Origin: Thermococcus radiotolerans
Lineage (GTDB): Archaea; Methanobacteriota_B; Thermococci; Thermococcales; Thermococcaceae
Direction: 5' to 3'
Length of the DNA stretch: 64,000 bases
Assembly (NCBI RefSeq): GCF_002214565.1
Contig: NZ_CP015106.1
Span: 62,001 to 126,000 of the forward strand
In this document: one piece after another, positions 42,108 through 50,200 of the stretch
Numbering within the stretch: the stretch's first letter is position 1
Layout: the number at the start of each line of letters is the position of its first letter
Made by a program: the position numbers and the translations under genes
Notes under the pieces: model-generated
Database searches by the model: none
Told to the model about the DNA's origin: nothing
What the model saw: the letters and a program-made list of their open reading frames with translations, nothing else

Positions 42108-42538
42108 TCCTTCTTGCGCATGACCTTGACGACCTTGTAGGTCTTGCCGTTGCACTCGACGTCGTCGAGGATTTCTATTATTTTCACGTGGTCGCCCTCG
42201 AAGAGACCTTCCGGCCTGAACAGGTCCGCCTTTTCCTTGTCGCTGCAATCCGCGAAGTGGAGCTTTATAACAGAGCCCGCTATGGCCAGCCTCGGCTCTA
42301 TCGCGACCTCGATGCTCGGCTCGACGACTTCAACAACCCTAACCTTGCCCTCGTGGAGCGGGCAGGAGTGTGAGGGCATGCTCCTTACCCGGAGGATTTT
42401 ATACCTCCTGCCGGGTTCCAGGTTTCCGACGCAGACTCCCGCTAGCTTGCACGTCTTGCACGGTTCTGCCGGGCCGTAATATATGAATTCAACCCCTGGT
42501 CTTGCCAGCTTTTCCCCAACTAACGTGATTATTGCCAT
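42104..42538 (-). CDS. UPF0179 family protein
   Basis: A 144-residue archaea-specific protein: [20 protein letters not shown], then [10 protein letters not shown] and [12 protein letters not shown], giving at least four conserved cysteines, and a later CSDKEKAD and DVECNGKTY. The cysteines suggest a metal or iron-sulfur site. Biological role unknown. ATG 42538 is at good distance from GGAGGTG. Confidence 0.85.
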   Translation of the reverse strand: MAIITLVGEKLARPGVEFIYYGPAEPCKTCKLAGVCVGNLEPGRRYKILRVRSMPSHSCPLHEGKVRVVEVVEPSIEVAIEPRLAIAGSVIKLHFADCSDKEKADLFRPEGLFEGDHVKIIEILDDVECNGKTYKVVKVMRKKD

Positions 42539-42571
42539 TCCAAACACCTCCGTTTTGTGAAGCGGTGATCT

Positions 42572-43612
42572 TCAGATGACTCCGGTGATTTTAGCGGCCT
42601 TCTCGGCTGCCTCTCGCGTGAGACCGTCCTTCCCGAGGATCGTATACCTCTCGGGCCTTATCGTGTGGGCAATCGTGAGGGCCTCGATTATGTACTCCGG
42701 GTCGATCCCAAGCTCGTATGCGTTAGTTGGCGCCCCGACCTTCTTTAAGGTTTCCCTAATCCTCTCCCACTTGAGCCCGTGGAGGTAGGCCATTATTATC
42801 GTCCCAACGCCGACCTGCTCGCCGTGCAGGGCCGGTTTCGGCGCTATGGCATCGAGAGCGTGGCTGAAGAGGTGCTCCGCGCCGCTTGCAGGTCTCGAAG
42901 AGCCCGCTATGCTCATGGCCACGCCGCAGGAGATGAGACCCTTAACAACCTTCCTCACGCTCTCCTCGTTGCCGAGGCGTATTATATCCGCATTCTTTAT
43001 CACCATCTTGGCGCTCATCAGGCTCAGCGAGGCCGCGTACTCGCTGTAGTACTCGCCCTTTATCCTGTGGGCCAGCTGCCAGTCCTTCACCGCCGTCAGA
43101 TTGCTTATCATGTCCCCCACTCCGGCGGCTAGGTAGCGGTAGGGGGCGGTCTTGATGACCCCGACGTCGGCTATCACCGCCACCGGCGGCACGGCCTTGA
43201 CCGATGTCTTGGTTCCGAGGTCTTTGATGGATGCATTTGCACTCGCTATGCCGTCGTGGGAAGCGGTCGTTGGGAAGCTGATGAAAGGAACTCCGGCTTT
43301 AAACGAGGCGAGCTTGGCGACGTCGATTATACTTCCGCCGCCAACGGCTATGAGCCAGTCAGAGTTATCGTCCCTAATTTTAGTCAGGGTCTTCTCGACC
43401 TCCTCCATGCTGGCCTCCCTGATTACCAGCGCGCTCACATCAAACGACTCCCTGAGGCTCTTCTCGATGTCCTTTCCGGCTATCTCCTTTGTCTTCGGTC
43501 CGTAGAGCACTAGAGCCTTCTCGCCCAGACCAAGTCTCTTCGCGACGTTAACGGCCTCTCCCTTCAGATTTTCGCCCAGCAGCACCTCTCTGGGCAGCTG
43601 CATCAGATGCAT
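42572..43612 (-). CDS. egsA: Glycerol-1-phosphate dehydrogenase
   Basis: A 346-residue iron-dependent-alcohol-dehydrogenase-fold enzyme: LIAVGGGSIIDVAKLASF (NAD(P) site), SFPTTASHDGIASANAS, GDMISNLTAVKDW, then GAEHLFSHALDAI and ALHGEQVGVGTIIMAYL with the zinc-binding Asp and His residues. It reduces dihydroxyacetone phosphate to sn-glycerol-1-phosphate, the archaeal lipid backbone used by the GGGP synthase at 29981. GTG codons at 43618-43621 precede ATG 43612 and overlap the GGTGG site. Confidence 0.95.
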   Translation of the reverse strand: MHLMQLPREVLLGENLKGEAVNVAKRLGLGEKALVLYGPKTKEIAGKDIEKSLRESFDVSALVIREASMEEVEKTLTKIRDDNSDWLIAVGGGSIIDVAKLASFKAGVPFISFPTTASHDGIASANASIKDLGTKTSVKAVPPVAVIADVGVIKTAPYRYLAAGVGDMISNLTAVKDWQLAHRIKGEYYSEYAASLSLMSAKMVIKNADIIRLGNEESVRKVVKGLISCGVAMSIAGSSRPASGAEHLFSHALDAIAPKPALHGEQVGVGTIIMAYLHGLKWERIRETLKKVGAPTNAYELGIDPEYIIEALTIAHTIRPERYTILGKDGLTREAAEKAAKITGVI

Positions 43613-43685
43613 CTCAACCACCGTCCTAATAACTATGGGTGGGAAAAGCTTTAAGGCTATCGGAACAACGGTCTATGGTGGTCGA

Positions 43686-44498
43686 ATGGGGCTCTACGAG
43701 TTCTTTTACGAGTACTTCATCAAACCGATACAGGAGAACCAGGGTTACAACCCCGTGAACACGGTTGTCTACGCTATAATCCTGGGTGTGGCTGTGATAC
43801 TCCTCTACAAGATGCTCAAGCGGATGGGGATAAAGGTTGACGACCGCTTCTTCAAGGCGCTCATTCCGTACATAATCCTCGGCCCATTGATGAGGAGCGT
43901 GACGGACGTCGGTATTCTGCCGAGAACCTACCTAACCGTCAGCCCCGGCGGCTACTTCGTCATAGCGGCCTTTGCGATAGCCTCTCTCTACGTCGTCTGG
44001 AGGCACGTCGGGCCTGGAGAGAAGCTCTATCCCCTCTACCGGGACTTCGGCTGGGTTCTGCTCGGTGGGCTCGTCTTCGTCCTGATAATAAACCGGGGGA
44101 AGGTTAACTTCAACCCGGAGGTCTTCAAGTACTTCATCCCGGCGCTGATAATAGCCGAGGGCTTTGTATGGCTCGTCTCGAAGAAGCTCGCCCTCATTAG
44201 GGACAACTCGCTCCTCTTCTACACCCACTTCTACGACGCCACAACGACGTTCGTTGGAATCCAGTTCCTCGGATTCTGGGAGCAGCACGTCCTCGCGAGG
44301 TGGCTGATGGATACCTTCGGGACGCCAGCGGTTATATACGCCGAGAAGTTTCTTATACTGCTGCCTATCGTGTGGATACTGGACCGGGCCATGGCGGACG
44401 AGGACCCGGATTTAATAAACTTCGTGAAGCTCACGATGTTCATCCTCGGTTTTGGGCCGGGAACGAGAAACCTGCTGATAATGCTGATGGGTGGTTGA
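43686..44498 (+). CDS. DUF63 integral membrane protein
   Basis: A 270-residue polytopic protein with about seven membrane segments. GLYEFFYEYFIKPI starts it; conserved polar spots in the membrane part (FYTHFYDATTTFVGIQFLG, AEKFLILLPIVWILDR) match the archaeal DUF63 family of unknown function. ATG 43686 follows GGTGGTCG. The next gene starts 1 nt after its stop. Confidence 0.85.
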   Translation: MGLYEFFYEYFIKPIQENQGYNPVNTVVYAIILGVAVILLYKMLKRMGIKVDDRFFKALIPYIILGPLMRSVTDVGILPRTYLTVSPGGYFVIAAFAIASLYVVWRHVGPGEKLYPLYRDFGWVLLGGLVFVLIINRGKVNFNPEVFKYFIPALIIAEGFVWLVSKKLALIRDNSLLFYTHFYDATTTFVGIQFLGFWEQHVLARWLMDTFGTPAVIYAEKFLILLPIVWILDRAMADEDPDLINFVKLTMFILGFGPGTRNLLIMLMGG

Positions 44499-44499
44499 T

Positions 44500-45270
44500 A
44501 TGGAGATTCCATGGAACGAGATTGCCCTCGAAATCGCGAGGGAGGTTGAGAAGGAAGTGATGCCCCTCTTTGGCACTCCGAGGGCAGGGGAGACGATAGG
44601 GGAAAACGTCAGCGGAGACGTTACCAAGTACGTTGACAAAGTGGCTGAGGACGTTGTTCTGGGCAGGCTCCAGCCCCTCGGGGTCAACATCGTCAGCGAG
44701 GAGATAGGCTTCATAGACAACGGGAGCGACTACACGGTTATCGTTGACCCAATAGACGGCTCCTACAACTTCGCCGCGGGGATACCGATATTCGCCTTCA
44801 GCTTTGCCGTCTTCAGGAGAAATGAACCCGTTTACGGTGCGATATACGAGTTCGTCAGGAGGACGTTTTACGAGGCCCTTCCAGGAGAAGGTGCCTACAT
44901 GGACGGAAGGCCTATAAGGGTCAGGAAACCCGAGCGCGGAAAGGAGGCACTGAGCTTCTACACGCGCGGCAGGTGTCTGGGCTTAATAAAGAGGGTCAAG
45001 CGGGTTCGGGTCCTTGGTGCCATAGCTGTCGAGCTGACGTACCTCGCCAAGGGCGCCCTCGACGGAGTCTTGGACATAAGGAACTACGTGAGGACGACGG
45101 ACATAGCCGCGGGGGTGCTCATAGCCAAGGAAGCCGGGGCGATAGTCACCGACGAGACCGGAAGGGAGCTGGAGCTGAGGCTCGACGCAACCACCAAGAC
45201 AAACGTAATAGCCGTCAACGACCGCTATCTGCTCGACATGATCCTGGAGGAGCTGAAAAATGAGCCTTGA
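44500..45270 (+). CDS. Inositol monophosphatase/fructose-1,6-bisphosphatase family
   Basis: A 256-residue protein: VSEEIGFIDNGSDYTVIVDP, DPIDGSYNFAAGIP (metal site) and TTDIAAGVLIAKEAG, the IMPase motifs A and B with metal-binding Glu and Asp. The archaeal enzymes of this size often have both IMPase and FBPase activity and function in di-myo-inositol phosphate or gluconeogenesis; the exact substrate is not readable. It starts at ATG 44500 after GGTGGTTGAT and overlaps the rhomboid gene by 11 nt. Confidence 0.92.
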   Translation: MEIPWNEIALEIAREVEKEVMPLFGTPRAGETIGENVSGDVTKYVDKVAEDVVLGRLQPLGVNIVSEEIGFIDNGSDYTVIVDPIDGSYNFAAGIPIFAFSFAVFRRNEPVYGAIYEFVRRTFYEALPGEGAYMDGRPIRVRKPERGKEALSFYTRGRCLGLIKRVKRVRVLGAIAVELTYLAKGALDGVLDIRNYVRTTDIAAGVLIAKEAGAIVTDETGRELELRLDATTKTNVIAVNDRYLLDMILEELKNEP

Positions 45271-45874
45271 GGGCTATTTCCACCGCTACGGGAAGGCTAC
45301 CTTCACCCTCTTCCTGATAAACGTCTCGGTCTACATCTTAGAGTCAATACTCAGCGGAAACCCCTTCAGCATAAGCATCGAAGTCTTGGCAAGGCTCGGC
45401 CAGTGGAACTACGCCGTCCTCAACTACGGCTGGTGGTGGCAGCTCATCAGCGCGATGTTCGTGCACGTGGGCATACTCCACATAGGCTTCAACATGTACT
45501 TCCTCCTGATGATGGGCAGGCAGCTCGAGGGAATCCTCGGGCCTAAACGGCTCGTTATGGTCTACCTCGTCTCGGGCCTGGCAGGAAACCTGCTGACACT
45601 CTTCCTGCTGCCGGCCAACTCGGTCAGCGCCGGCGCGAGCGGCTCGCTTTTCGGCATAGTCGGGGCGCTGATACTCATAACCGGCGTCGTCGGCGGGAAC
45701 ATGCAGGCCGCACTGATAAACGCCTTCGTGCTCTTCCTGATAAACAGCCTGCTGCCGAGCGTCAACATCTACGCCCATCTCGGCGGGCTGCTCGTTGGGA
45801 TGGCCATAGGCTACTACTACGGCAGGCGGATCAAGCGGCACCTGATTGCGAGGATGTACGGCTACGGGTGGTGA
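45260..45874 (+). CDS. Rhomboid-family intramembrane protease
   Basis: A 204-residue, six-membrane-segment protein. WWWQLISAMFVHVGILHIGFN contains the HxxxN-type loop, SAGASGSLFGIVGAL the catalytic Ser (GASG), and NIYAHLGGLLVGMA the catalytic His (AHLGG). Both members of the Ser-His dyad are present, so it is predicted active. It overlaps the phosphatase upstream, suggesting an operon with DUF63. Confidence 0.93.
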   Translation: MSLEGYFHRYGKATFTLFLINVSVYILESILSGNPFSISIEVLARLGQWNYAVLNYGWWWQLISAMFVHVGILHIGFNMYFLLMMGRQLEGILGPKRLVMVYLVSGLAGNLLTLFLLPANSVSAGASGSLFGIVGALILITGVVGGNMQAALINAFVLFLINSLLPSVNIYAHLGGLLVGMAIGYYYGRRIKRHLIARMYGYGW

Positions 45875-45892
45875 CGTCTCGTTTTTTCAATT

Positions 45893-46786
45893 TTAGGGAT
45901 GTCTAAGGGTTAAGATTCGGTGCACTTCCAGCCCCTTGGTCGTTTGGAGATACACCACATCCCCACGAAGCTTTACTTCCAGGGGTCTATCATCTGCTTT
46001 GAGTTCTCTGCATGAGATTTTTCTAAAGATGTTCCGTTTAAACACGCACAAACCGTTTTTCTCTGCCCCACTGATTCCCCTGAGGTAATATGCCACCGCT
46101 ACGTACTCTTCACTAACATCGAGAATCGCTCTGGCCCCTAACAAATGCTCGTCCATTTTCACAATTAGAGCCTTCTCCCTTTTACCGTCTTTGACCCTGT
46201 AAATGTGCACCTGAGAATTCATGGTAAAGACGCTGTAGTGAACGACCGTGAAGTATGTTTCATCGCCCAGAATCTTCACATCGTGGACTTGTGCTCTGGC
46301 TACACCGGGACATATCTCTCTGCTCAAATCCCCGGTTGATGCGTTCACGAAGTATATGCACGAACTCGTTAAAAGAAGCTCACCATTGTGATACTTCACC
46401 GGAAAAGCTTGGAAGTGCCTTTTCCACACTATATTAAGGCTGTAATCCACAAGTGCGGCATTGATTCCTGCCCAGTCACCGGGATAATAGGTGTAAAGGA
46501 CAATACCCTCTGGAATGCACACGTGCTCCTCTATAACACCCTCCAGGGAGAACTCCAGGCTTGAGGAGCTGTTAGTCGAGATAGTGAAGTTGACGAAGTA
46601 CCGGGAATGGTTTTCATAGTACTGGGACGTTATTTTGATGCTTGACGGACAGGACCGAAAGCCCGAATCGTCGCCGAAGTATATCCTCTCGGCTTCCACA
46701 GGAATCAAAATTCCACGAAAGAACAGGAACAGGCCCAAGGATAGAACCACAACAAGTACCAACCCAGCAATAGCTTTCTTTTTCAT
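45893..46786 (-). CDS. Anchored extracytoplasmic ORFan
   Basis: A 297-residue protein. KKKAIAGLVLVVVLSLGLFLFF is a basic-flanked N-terminal membrane anchor; the rest is beta-rich with scattered Cys (for example SCPSS, VCIPEG, REICPG) and many N-x-S/T sites, as in exported archaeal proteins. No family is recognised. Its base composition is clearly lower in GC than its neighbours, which suggests recent acquisition or relaxed selection. ATG 46786 follows GGAGGGTT, and a TATA-like ATTATATAG lies at 46838-46846. Confidence 0.7.
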   Translation of the reverse strand: MKKKAIAGLVLVVVLSLGLFLFFRGILIPVEAERIYFGDDSGFRSCPSSIKITSQYYENHSRYFVNFTISTNSSSSLEFSLEGVIEEHVCIPEGIVLYTYYPGDWAGINAALVDYSLNIVWKRHFQAFPVKYHNGELLLTSSCIYFVNASTGDLSREICPGVARAQVHDVKILGDETYFTVVHYSVFTMNSQVHIYRVKDGKREKALIVKMDEHLLGARAILDVSEEYVAVAYYLRGISGAEKNGLCVFKRNIFRKISCRELKADDRPLEVKLRGDVVYLQTTKGLEVHRILTLRHP

Positions 46787-46846
46787 AACCCTCCGACCTC
46801 GGGCCATCTTACCTTCAGGGAATGTTGGAATCCGTTCTATATAATG

Positions 46847-47187
46847 CTTTCTTGCGTACTCAGTGCTCGGTTTAGTCAGGTAAATGGCCTGTCTTTCGTC
46901 AGTGCTGAAGCTTTTGGAACAAGCTTCTCCAAAGAAACTTTGTTGGGCAAAGCTTCATCAAAGTTCGTGATTCCTTTATGAACGCTTTTTTTGCACGTGT
47001 TTGAACTTTCAAAGGGCCCATTACGCTCTGGAATTCCCGGATTTAGGGACAGTTATCGGGGGTTTACTCTTCCCCGCGCTCCAAAGGAGCGCTCCTTAGA
47101 AAAACCCATTCCCAACAACCTCTTTGAAGAGAATTCCCTTTTGTAAAACCCCTCAAAAGTGCAAACTTTCCAAAATCGAACTTTGAA
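46847..47187. other. Noncoding region with hairpins and repeats, 341 bp
   Basis: No plausible gene. It contains GAAGCTT (46907-46913) and AAGCTTC (46921-46927) as an inverted repeat, one copy of the tRNA-linked repeat (46935-46975), and a perfect hairpin GCGCTCC-AAA-GGAGCGC (47076-47092). It is AT-rich relative to genes, with purine- and pyrimidine-rich runs. With the ORFan at 45893 and the tRNA-Met at 47234 it marks an unstable island. Confidence 0.5.
46935..46975 (+). repeat. tRNA-linked hairpin repeat, copy A
   Basis: It begins AAACTT and ends TTCGTGATTCC, and shares the plan of copies B and C: inverted AAACTT...AAG(T)TT arms, then ATCAA-(A/G)GTT-(C/T)GTGATTC. It is the most diverged copy, with a one-base shorter loop. 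Confidence 0.5.
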
Positions 47188-47230
47188 AGAGAATCACAAA
47201 CCTTGATCAAACTTCGCGCAGGCGAAGTTT
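47188..47230 (-). repeat. tRNA-linked hairpin repeat, copy B
   Basis: On the minus strand it starts 3 nt after the CCA end of the tRNA-Met gene: AAACTTCGC-CTGC-GCGAAGTTT makes a perfect 9-bp hairpin, then GATCAAGGTTTGTGATTC follows. It probably serves as a 3' processing or termination structure, and is nearly the same as copy C after tRNA-Leu. Confidence 0.65.
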
Positions 47231-47233
47231 GAA

Positions 47234-47341
47234 TGGTGCCGGGGCGGGGCTTTGAACCCCGGACCTCTCGGTTTCTCAGGCTCCCCCGAAGGGGAGCGGC
47301 CCTATGAGCCGAGCGCTCTGACCAGGCTAAGCTACCTTCAG
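47234..47341 (-). tRNA. tRNA-Met (CAT), intron-containing, 5' acceptor strand mismatched
   Basis: The D-arm, anticodon arm with CAU, T-arm and 3' end CCCCGGC-A-CCA are those of elongator tRNA-Met. A 30-nt intron (47273-47302) with hairpin GCTCCCC-TTC-GGGGGAGC sits between A37 and A38, the usual archaeal place. The 5' acceptor positions 1-7 should read GCCGGGG but read CTGAAGG, so only two or three of seven pairs form. A TATA-like TTTAAAAA lies about 22 nt upstream (near 47350). Either the gene is a damaged copy, or the tRNA relies on another gene. The guide RNA at 39020-39096 matches its anticodon-intron junction. Confidence 0.75.
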
Positions 47342-47400
47342 GAGGGCATTTTTAAATCTTTCGATGGACACAAACTCGATGTTTCTCCGCTGGGGAGCTG

Positions 47401-47408
47401 TTTATAAG
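47401..47408 (+). promoter_or_regulatory. TATA box deciding the lipoprotein start
   Basis: TTTATAAG lies 22-29 nt before ATG 47430, so transcription should begin at that codon. The open frame continuing back to 47364 would cross the promoter and is therefore not used. Confidence 0.6.
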
Positions 47409-47429
47409 CTCATCCCGCAAGTTAGTTCC

Positions 47430-48599
47430 ATGATGAGAAGGTCCCTCGCGGCACTTATCATCGCGTTCATGGTCATCATCGCGGGTTGCCTCTCGGTCAC
47501 TCCGGAGACCGGAACGCCCGGAGGCACGGCATACCCATCCACGACTTCAACTACTCCTCCCTCGACCCCAACGCCCGGTTCATCCCCGGCAACCTGGACG
47601 AATCCCCTCGTTAAATGGGAGAACGCAACGGTCTCCTTGCCGAGCCAGGACGCCGAGCTCAACTGTCCGGGAATCCTCTGGCGCTACATTCTCAGGGACG
47701 CACTCCCCTGTATGCTGAGTAGGGAAGAGCTTGAAGTCATATCGCCCCTCGCGGAGGAGCTCAAGGGTGAAGACCTCACCCAAAGCGCCTGGAACGTCCT
47801 CGCCTGGGAAGGGGAGTGGCTGAGCTACGACTGGGAGAAGGCCAAGCAGCCCTTCGCCAAGGTCATAATATATCCCGACGGGCGGCAGGAGGTCGTTGAG
47901 GGGCAGAACAACACGATTCAGACCCCCTACGAGACGATAATGAAGAGAACCGGGGTATGCACCGACTACACCGTTCTCACGGATGCCCTGCTCTTGGCCA
48001 TGAACTACTCGCCCCTCTACGCGATGGCCATAAACCTCACTGATTTGGGGCACGCAACGGCCTTGGTAAAAATAAACGGCTGGTACTTTGCCCTCGACCA
48101 GCACCTTCCGCCCATGGATCTGGGTGCCTACTACCGCTACTGGGAGCGGCAGGGGAGCAGGATAATCAACGCCACGCTCTACGAAATAACGCCGGGCGAA
48201 GAGAAGGCCACCGTCAAGGTTCTCGGCGTCGTTACCGGCGAGGAGTTCCTCAACCAGGATTACACCATGGGCGATGCCGACGCGAGGAATTTAGCCGTCT
48301 CGATGATGAACTCTCTGTATAGCCGGTTCGGCCTGAAGGCCGATGAATCCCTGAAAAGCCTCTCCGACGGAAAGCTCCCGAAGGGATACAAGGCCGGCTG
48401 GACGTGGGGGGTTACCTATTACAACCTGGCCGACTACTACCACCCGTTTTTCCACGAACAGTACACCGAGTGGCTGGTCTCTCAGATGCTTTCAGACACG
48501 GAGTTCGCAGGCTACGTTCAGAAGAGCGACGCGGTCTGGATAGAGGTTAGAGTAGAGGGCGAGGATTTGATCCTCACCATCTACCTCGGGAGTTCTTAG
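47430..48599 (+). CDS. Transglutaminase-like lipoprotein
   Basis: A 389-residue protein. RRSLAALIIAFMVIIAGC has a lipobox (IIAGC), so the mature protein is likely lipid-anchored outside the cell. A Thr/Pro-rich linker follows (about 30-55). The main domain has GVCTDYTVLTDALLLAMNY, LGHATALVKINGWYFALDQ, giving the Cys-His-Asp order of transglutaminase-like proteases. I see no more specific assignment. The transcript should be leaderless. Its final 26 nt overlap the convergent DEAD-box helicase gene. Confidence 0.8.
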   Translation: MMRRSLAALIIAFMVIIAGCLSVTPETGTPGGTAYPSTTSTTPPSTPTPGSSPATWTNPLVKWENATVSLPSQDAELNCPGILWRYILRDALPCMLSREELEVISPLAEELKGEDLTQSAWNVLAWEGEWLSYDWEKAKQPFAKVIIYPDGRQEVVEGQNNTIQTPYETIMKRTGVCTDYTVLTDALLLAMNYSPLYAMAINLTDLGHATALVKINGWYFALDQHLPPMDLGAYYRYWERQGSRIINATLYEITPGEEKATVKVLGVVTGEEFLNQDYTMGDADARNLAVSMMNSLYSRFGLKADESLKSLSDGKLPKGYKAGWTWGVTYYNLADYYHPFFHEQYTEWLVSQMLSDTEFAGYVQKSDAVWIEVRVEGEDLILTIYLGSS

Positions 48600-49809
48600 A
48601 ATAGCCCCGGGAGTTCCTGGGGTAGCGAGAGTTTCTTCTTCCGTTTCTTCTGTAGCCATCCGAAGGGCCGCGCTCGTACCTCTCCCGGTACTCCTTCGGG
48701 ATATCCTCGCTGAGCTCGGATTTCCTTATCTCCACACCAGCTACCTGGGCAATGTAGCGCAGCCTCTTGAACTCGCCGGGCATTATGAAGGTTATCGCCC
48801 TTCCCCGCTTGCCCATCCTGCCGGTTCTCCCTATCCGGTGGACGTAGTCCTCGGCCGTCATGGGCAGGGAGTAGTTGACGATGTGGCTTATGTCCTGGAC
48901 GTCCAAGCCGCGCGCGGCAACATCGGTTGCCACGAGAATCCTCGTTCGCTTAGTCTTGAAGCGCCAGAAGGTTCTCTCACGGGCGGCCTGGCTCATGTCG
49001 CCGTTTAAAGCCTCGGCGCTGTAGCCCCCCCTCCTGAGCTTCTCGCTCAGCTCTCTGGTTTCCCTCTTGGTGGCGCAGAAGACTATGCCGTAAAAGTCGT
49101 CGCTGAGGATCTTCTTCAGCACCGTGAACTTTCTCGCGGGAACGACCTCTATGTACTCCTGATCCACCATCTCGGGCACGAGCTCGTCGCTGCTGACGCT
49201 TATAACCTCGTAGTTCCCCATGTAGCGCCTCGCGAGCCTTCTAATCTCGGGGGGCATCGTTGCGGAGAACATCAGCACCCTCTTCCTCCTCGGGGTCTCC
49301 CTGAAAATCGCCTCTATGTCGTCTATAAAACCCATGTCGAGCATTCTGTCGGCCTCATCGAGGATGAAGAACTTCACGGAGCTCAGATCGAGGGTCCTGC
49401 GCCTTATGTGGTCGAGAACCCTGCCGGGGGTTCCAACTACAACGTGGGTTCCCCGCTCAAGCGCCCTGATCTGCGGCCCTATCGGCTGGCCGCCGTAGAT
49501 GGCGTAGACGTAAACCCTCTTCCTCCCGCGGAGGCTCTTGATTTCATCCGCCACCTGGAGGGCGAGCTCCCTCGTGGGGGTCAATATTATCGCCTGAACG
49601 GCCTTTATCTTCGGGTCAATCGCCTCGATTATGGGGAGTGCAAAGGCAGCGGTCTTTCCCGTCCCGGTCTGGGACTGGCCGATTATATCGACGTCGCCCG
49701 ATAGAAGACGTGGAATGACTTCCCTCTGAATGTCCGTTGGGGTCTCAAAACCCTTCTCTCTAACCGCCACTAACGTGGCCCTGGATAAGCCTAAGCTTTC
49801 AAAACTCAT
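48574..49809 (-). CDS. deaD: DEAD-box RNA helicase
   Basis: A 411-residue SF2 helicase: Q-motif FETPTDIQREVIP, Walker A SQTGTGKT, PTRELALQ, TPGRVLDHI, DEAD in ILDEADRMLDMGFID, SAT, then VATDVAARGLDVQ and HRIGRTGRMGKRG. It ends in an Arg/Asn/Ser-rich tail (RNSRYPRNSRGYSKNSRGRW), likely for RNA contact. In Thermococcus a homologue is a cold-induced helicase. The ATG at 49807-49809 is 70 bp from the tRNA-Lys 3' end. Confidence 0.95.
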   Translation of the reverse strand: MSFESLGLSRATLVAVREKGFETPTDIQREVIPRLLSGDVDIIGQSQTGTGKTAAFALPIIEAIDPKIKAVQAIILTPTRELALQVADEIKSLRGRKRVYVYAIYGGQPIGPQIRALERGTHVVVGTPGRVLDHIRRRTLDLSSVKFFILDEADRMLDMGFIDDIEAIFRETPRRKRVLMFSATMPPEIRRLARRYMGNYEVISVSSDELVPEMVDQEYIEVVPARKFTVLKKILSDDFYGIVFCATKRETRELSEKLRRGGYSAEALNGDMSQAARERTFWRFKTKRTRILVATDVAARGLDVQDISHIVNYSLPMTAEDYVHRIGRTGRMGKRGRAITFIMPGEFKRLRYIAQVAGVEIRKSELSEDIPKEYRERYERGPSDGYRRNGRRNSRYPRNSRGYSKNSRGRW

Positions 49810-49878
49810 TTTCCTAACTCCTTACGTTACTCAAACGCATCCCTTCTCAAACGGAACGCGTCGAGAAGAAACGCGGTC

Positions 49879-49956
49879 TGGCGGGCCGGGGGGGATTCGA
49901 ACCCCCGACCACGGGATTAAGAGTCCCGCGCTCTAACCATGCTGAGCTACCGGCCC
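49879..49956 (-). tRNA. tRNA-Lys (CTT)
   Basis: A complete tRNA including the encoded CCA. The 5' acceptor GGGCCGG pairs fully with CCGGCCC; the anticodon loop CTCTTAA gives CUU for lysine; D and T arms (GGTTCGAATCC) are standard. No intron. Confidence 0.97.
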
Positions 49957-49985
49957 TCAACCCGAAGTCATAGACGGGAGGTTGC

Positions 49986-49995
49986 TTTATAAATT
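49986..49995 (-). promoter_or_regulatory. TATA box of tRNA-Lys
   Basis: On the minus strand ATTTATAAAG-type text lies about 30 nt upstream of the tRNA-Lys 5' end, facing away from the tRNA-Leu promoter at 50031. Confidence 0.6.
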
Positions 49996-50030
49996 TTTTG
50001 GTCAGAGGCCGAAAAGGGGGCAGGGAAAAC

Positions 50031-50038
50031 TTTATAAA
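50031..50038 (+). promoter_or_regulatory. TATA box of tRNA-Leu
   Basis: TTTATAAA within AACTTTATAAAGCC lies 29 nt upstream of the tRNA-Leu 5' end. Confidence 0.65.
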
Positions 50039-50066
50039 GCCTCTCCGAGCGTTATACTTTGGCAAC

Positions 50067-50154
50067 GCGGGGGTTGCCGAGCCTGGTCAAAGGCGCGGGA
50101 TTGAGGGTCCCGTCCCGTAGGGGTTCCGGGGTTCAAATCCCCGCCCCCGCACCA
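50067..50154 (+). tRNA. tRNA-Leu (GAG)
   Basis: A complete class II tRNA with long variable arm (TCCCGTAGGGGT region) and encoded CCA. The acceptor GCGGGGG pairs fully with CCCCCGC; the anticodon loop TTGAGGG gives GAG for leucine. No intron. Divergent from tRNA-Lys. Confidence 0.97.
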
Positions 50155-50157
50155 CAG

Positions 50158-50200
50158 AAACTTCGCGAAGGCGAAGTTTGATCAAGGTTCGTAGCTCCTT
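50158..50200 (+). repeat. tRNA-linked hairpin repeat, copy C
   Basis: It starts 3 nt after the CCA of tRNA-Leu: AAACTTCGC-GAAG-GCGAAGTTT forms a 9-bp hairpin, then GATCAAGGTTCGTAG. Apart from the loop it equals copy B for 32 nt, and it sits in the same place relative to its tRNA. Confidence 0.65.

Noticed and set aside
47364-47429. 22-codon N-terminal extension of the lipoprotein
   Set aside because: It would be translated across the TATA box at 47401-47408; the lipobox signal peptide begins properly at 47430 or 47433.
47585-47591. GCCGGGG on the minus strand as a distant 5' piece of the tRNA-Met
   Set aside because: It lies within the lipoprotein coding region about 240 bp away, has no splice-like motif, and a 7-mer of this kind is expected by chance in GC-rich DNA.
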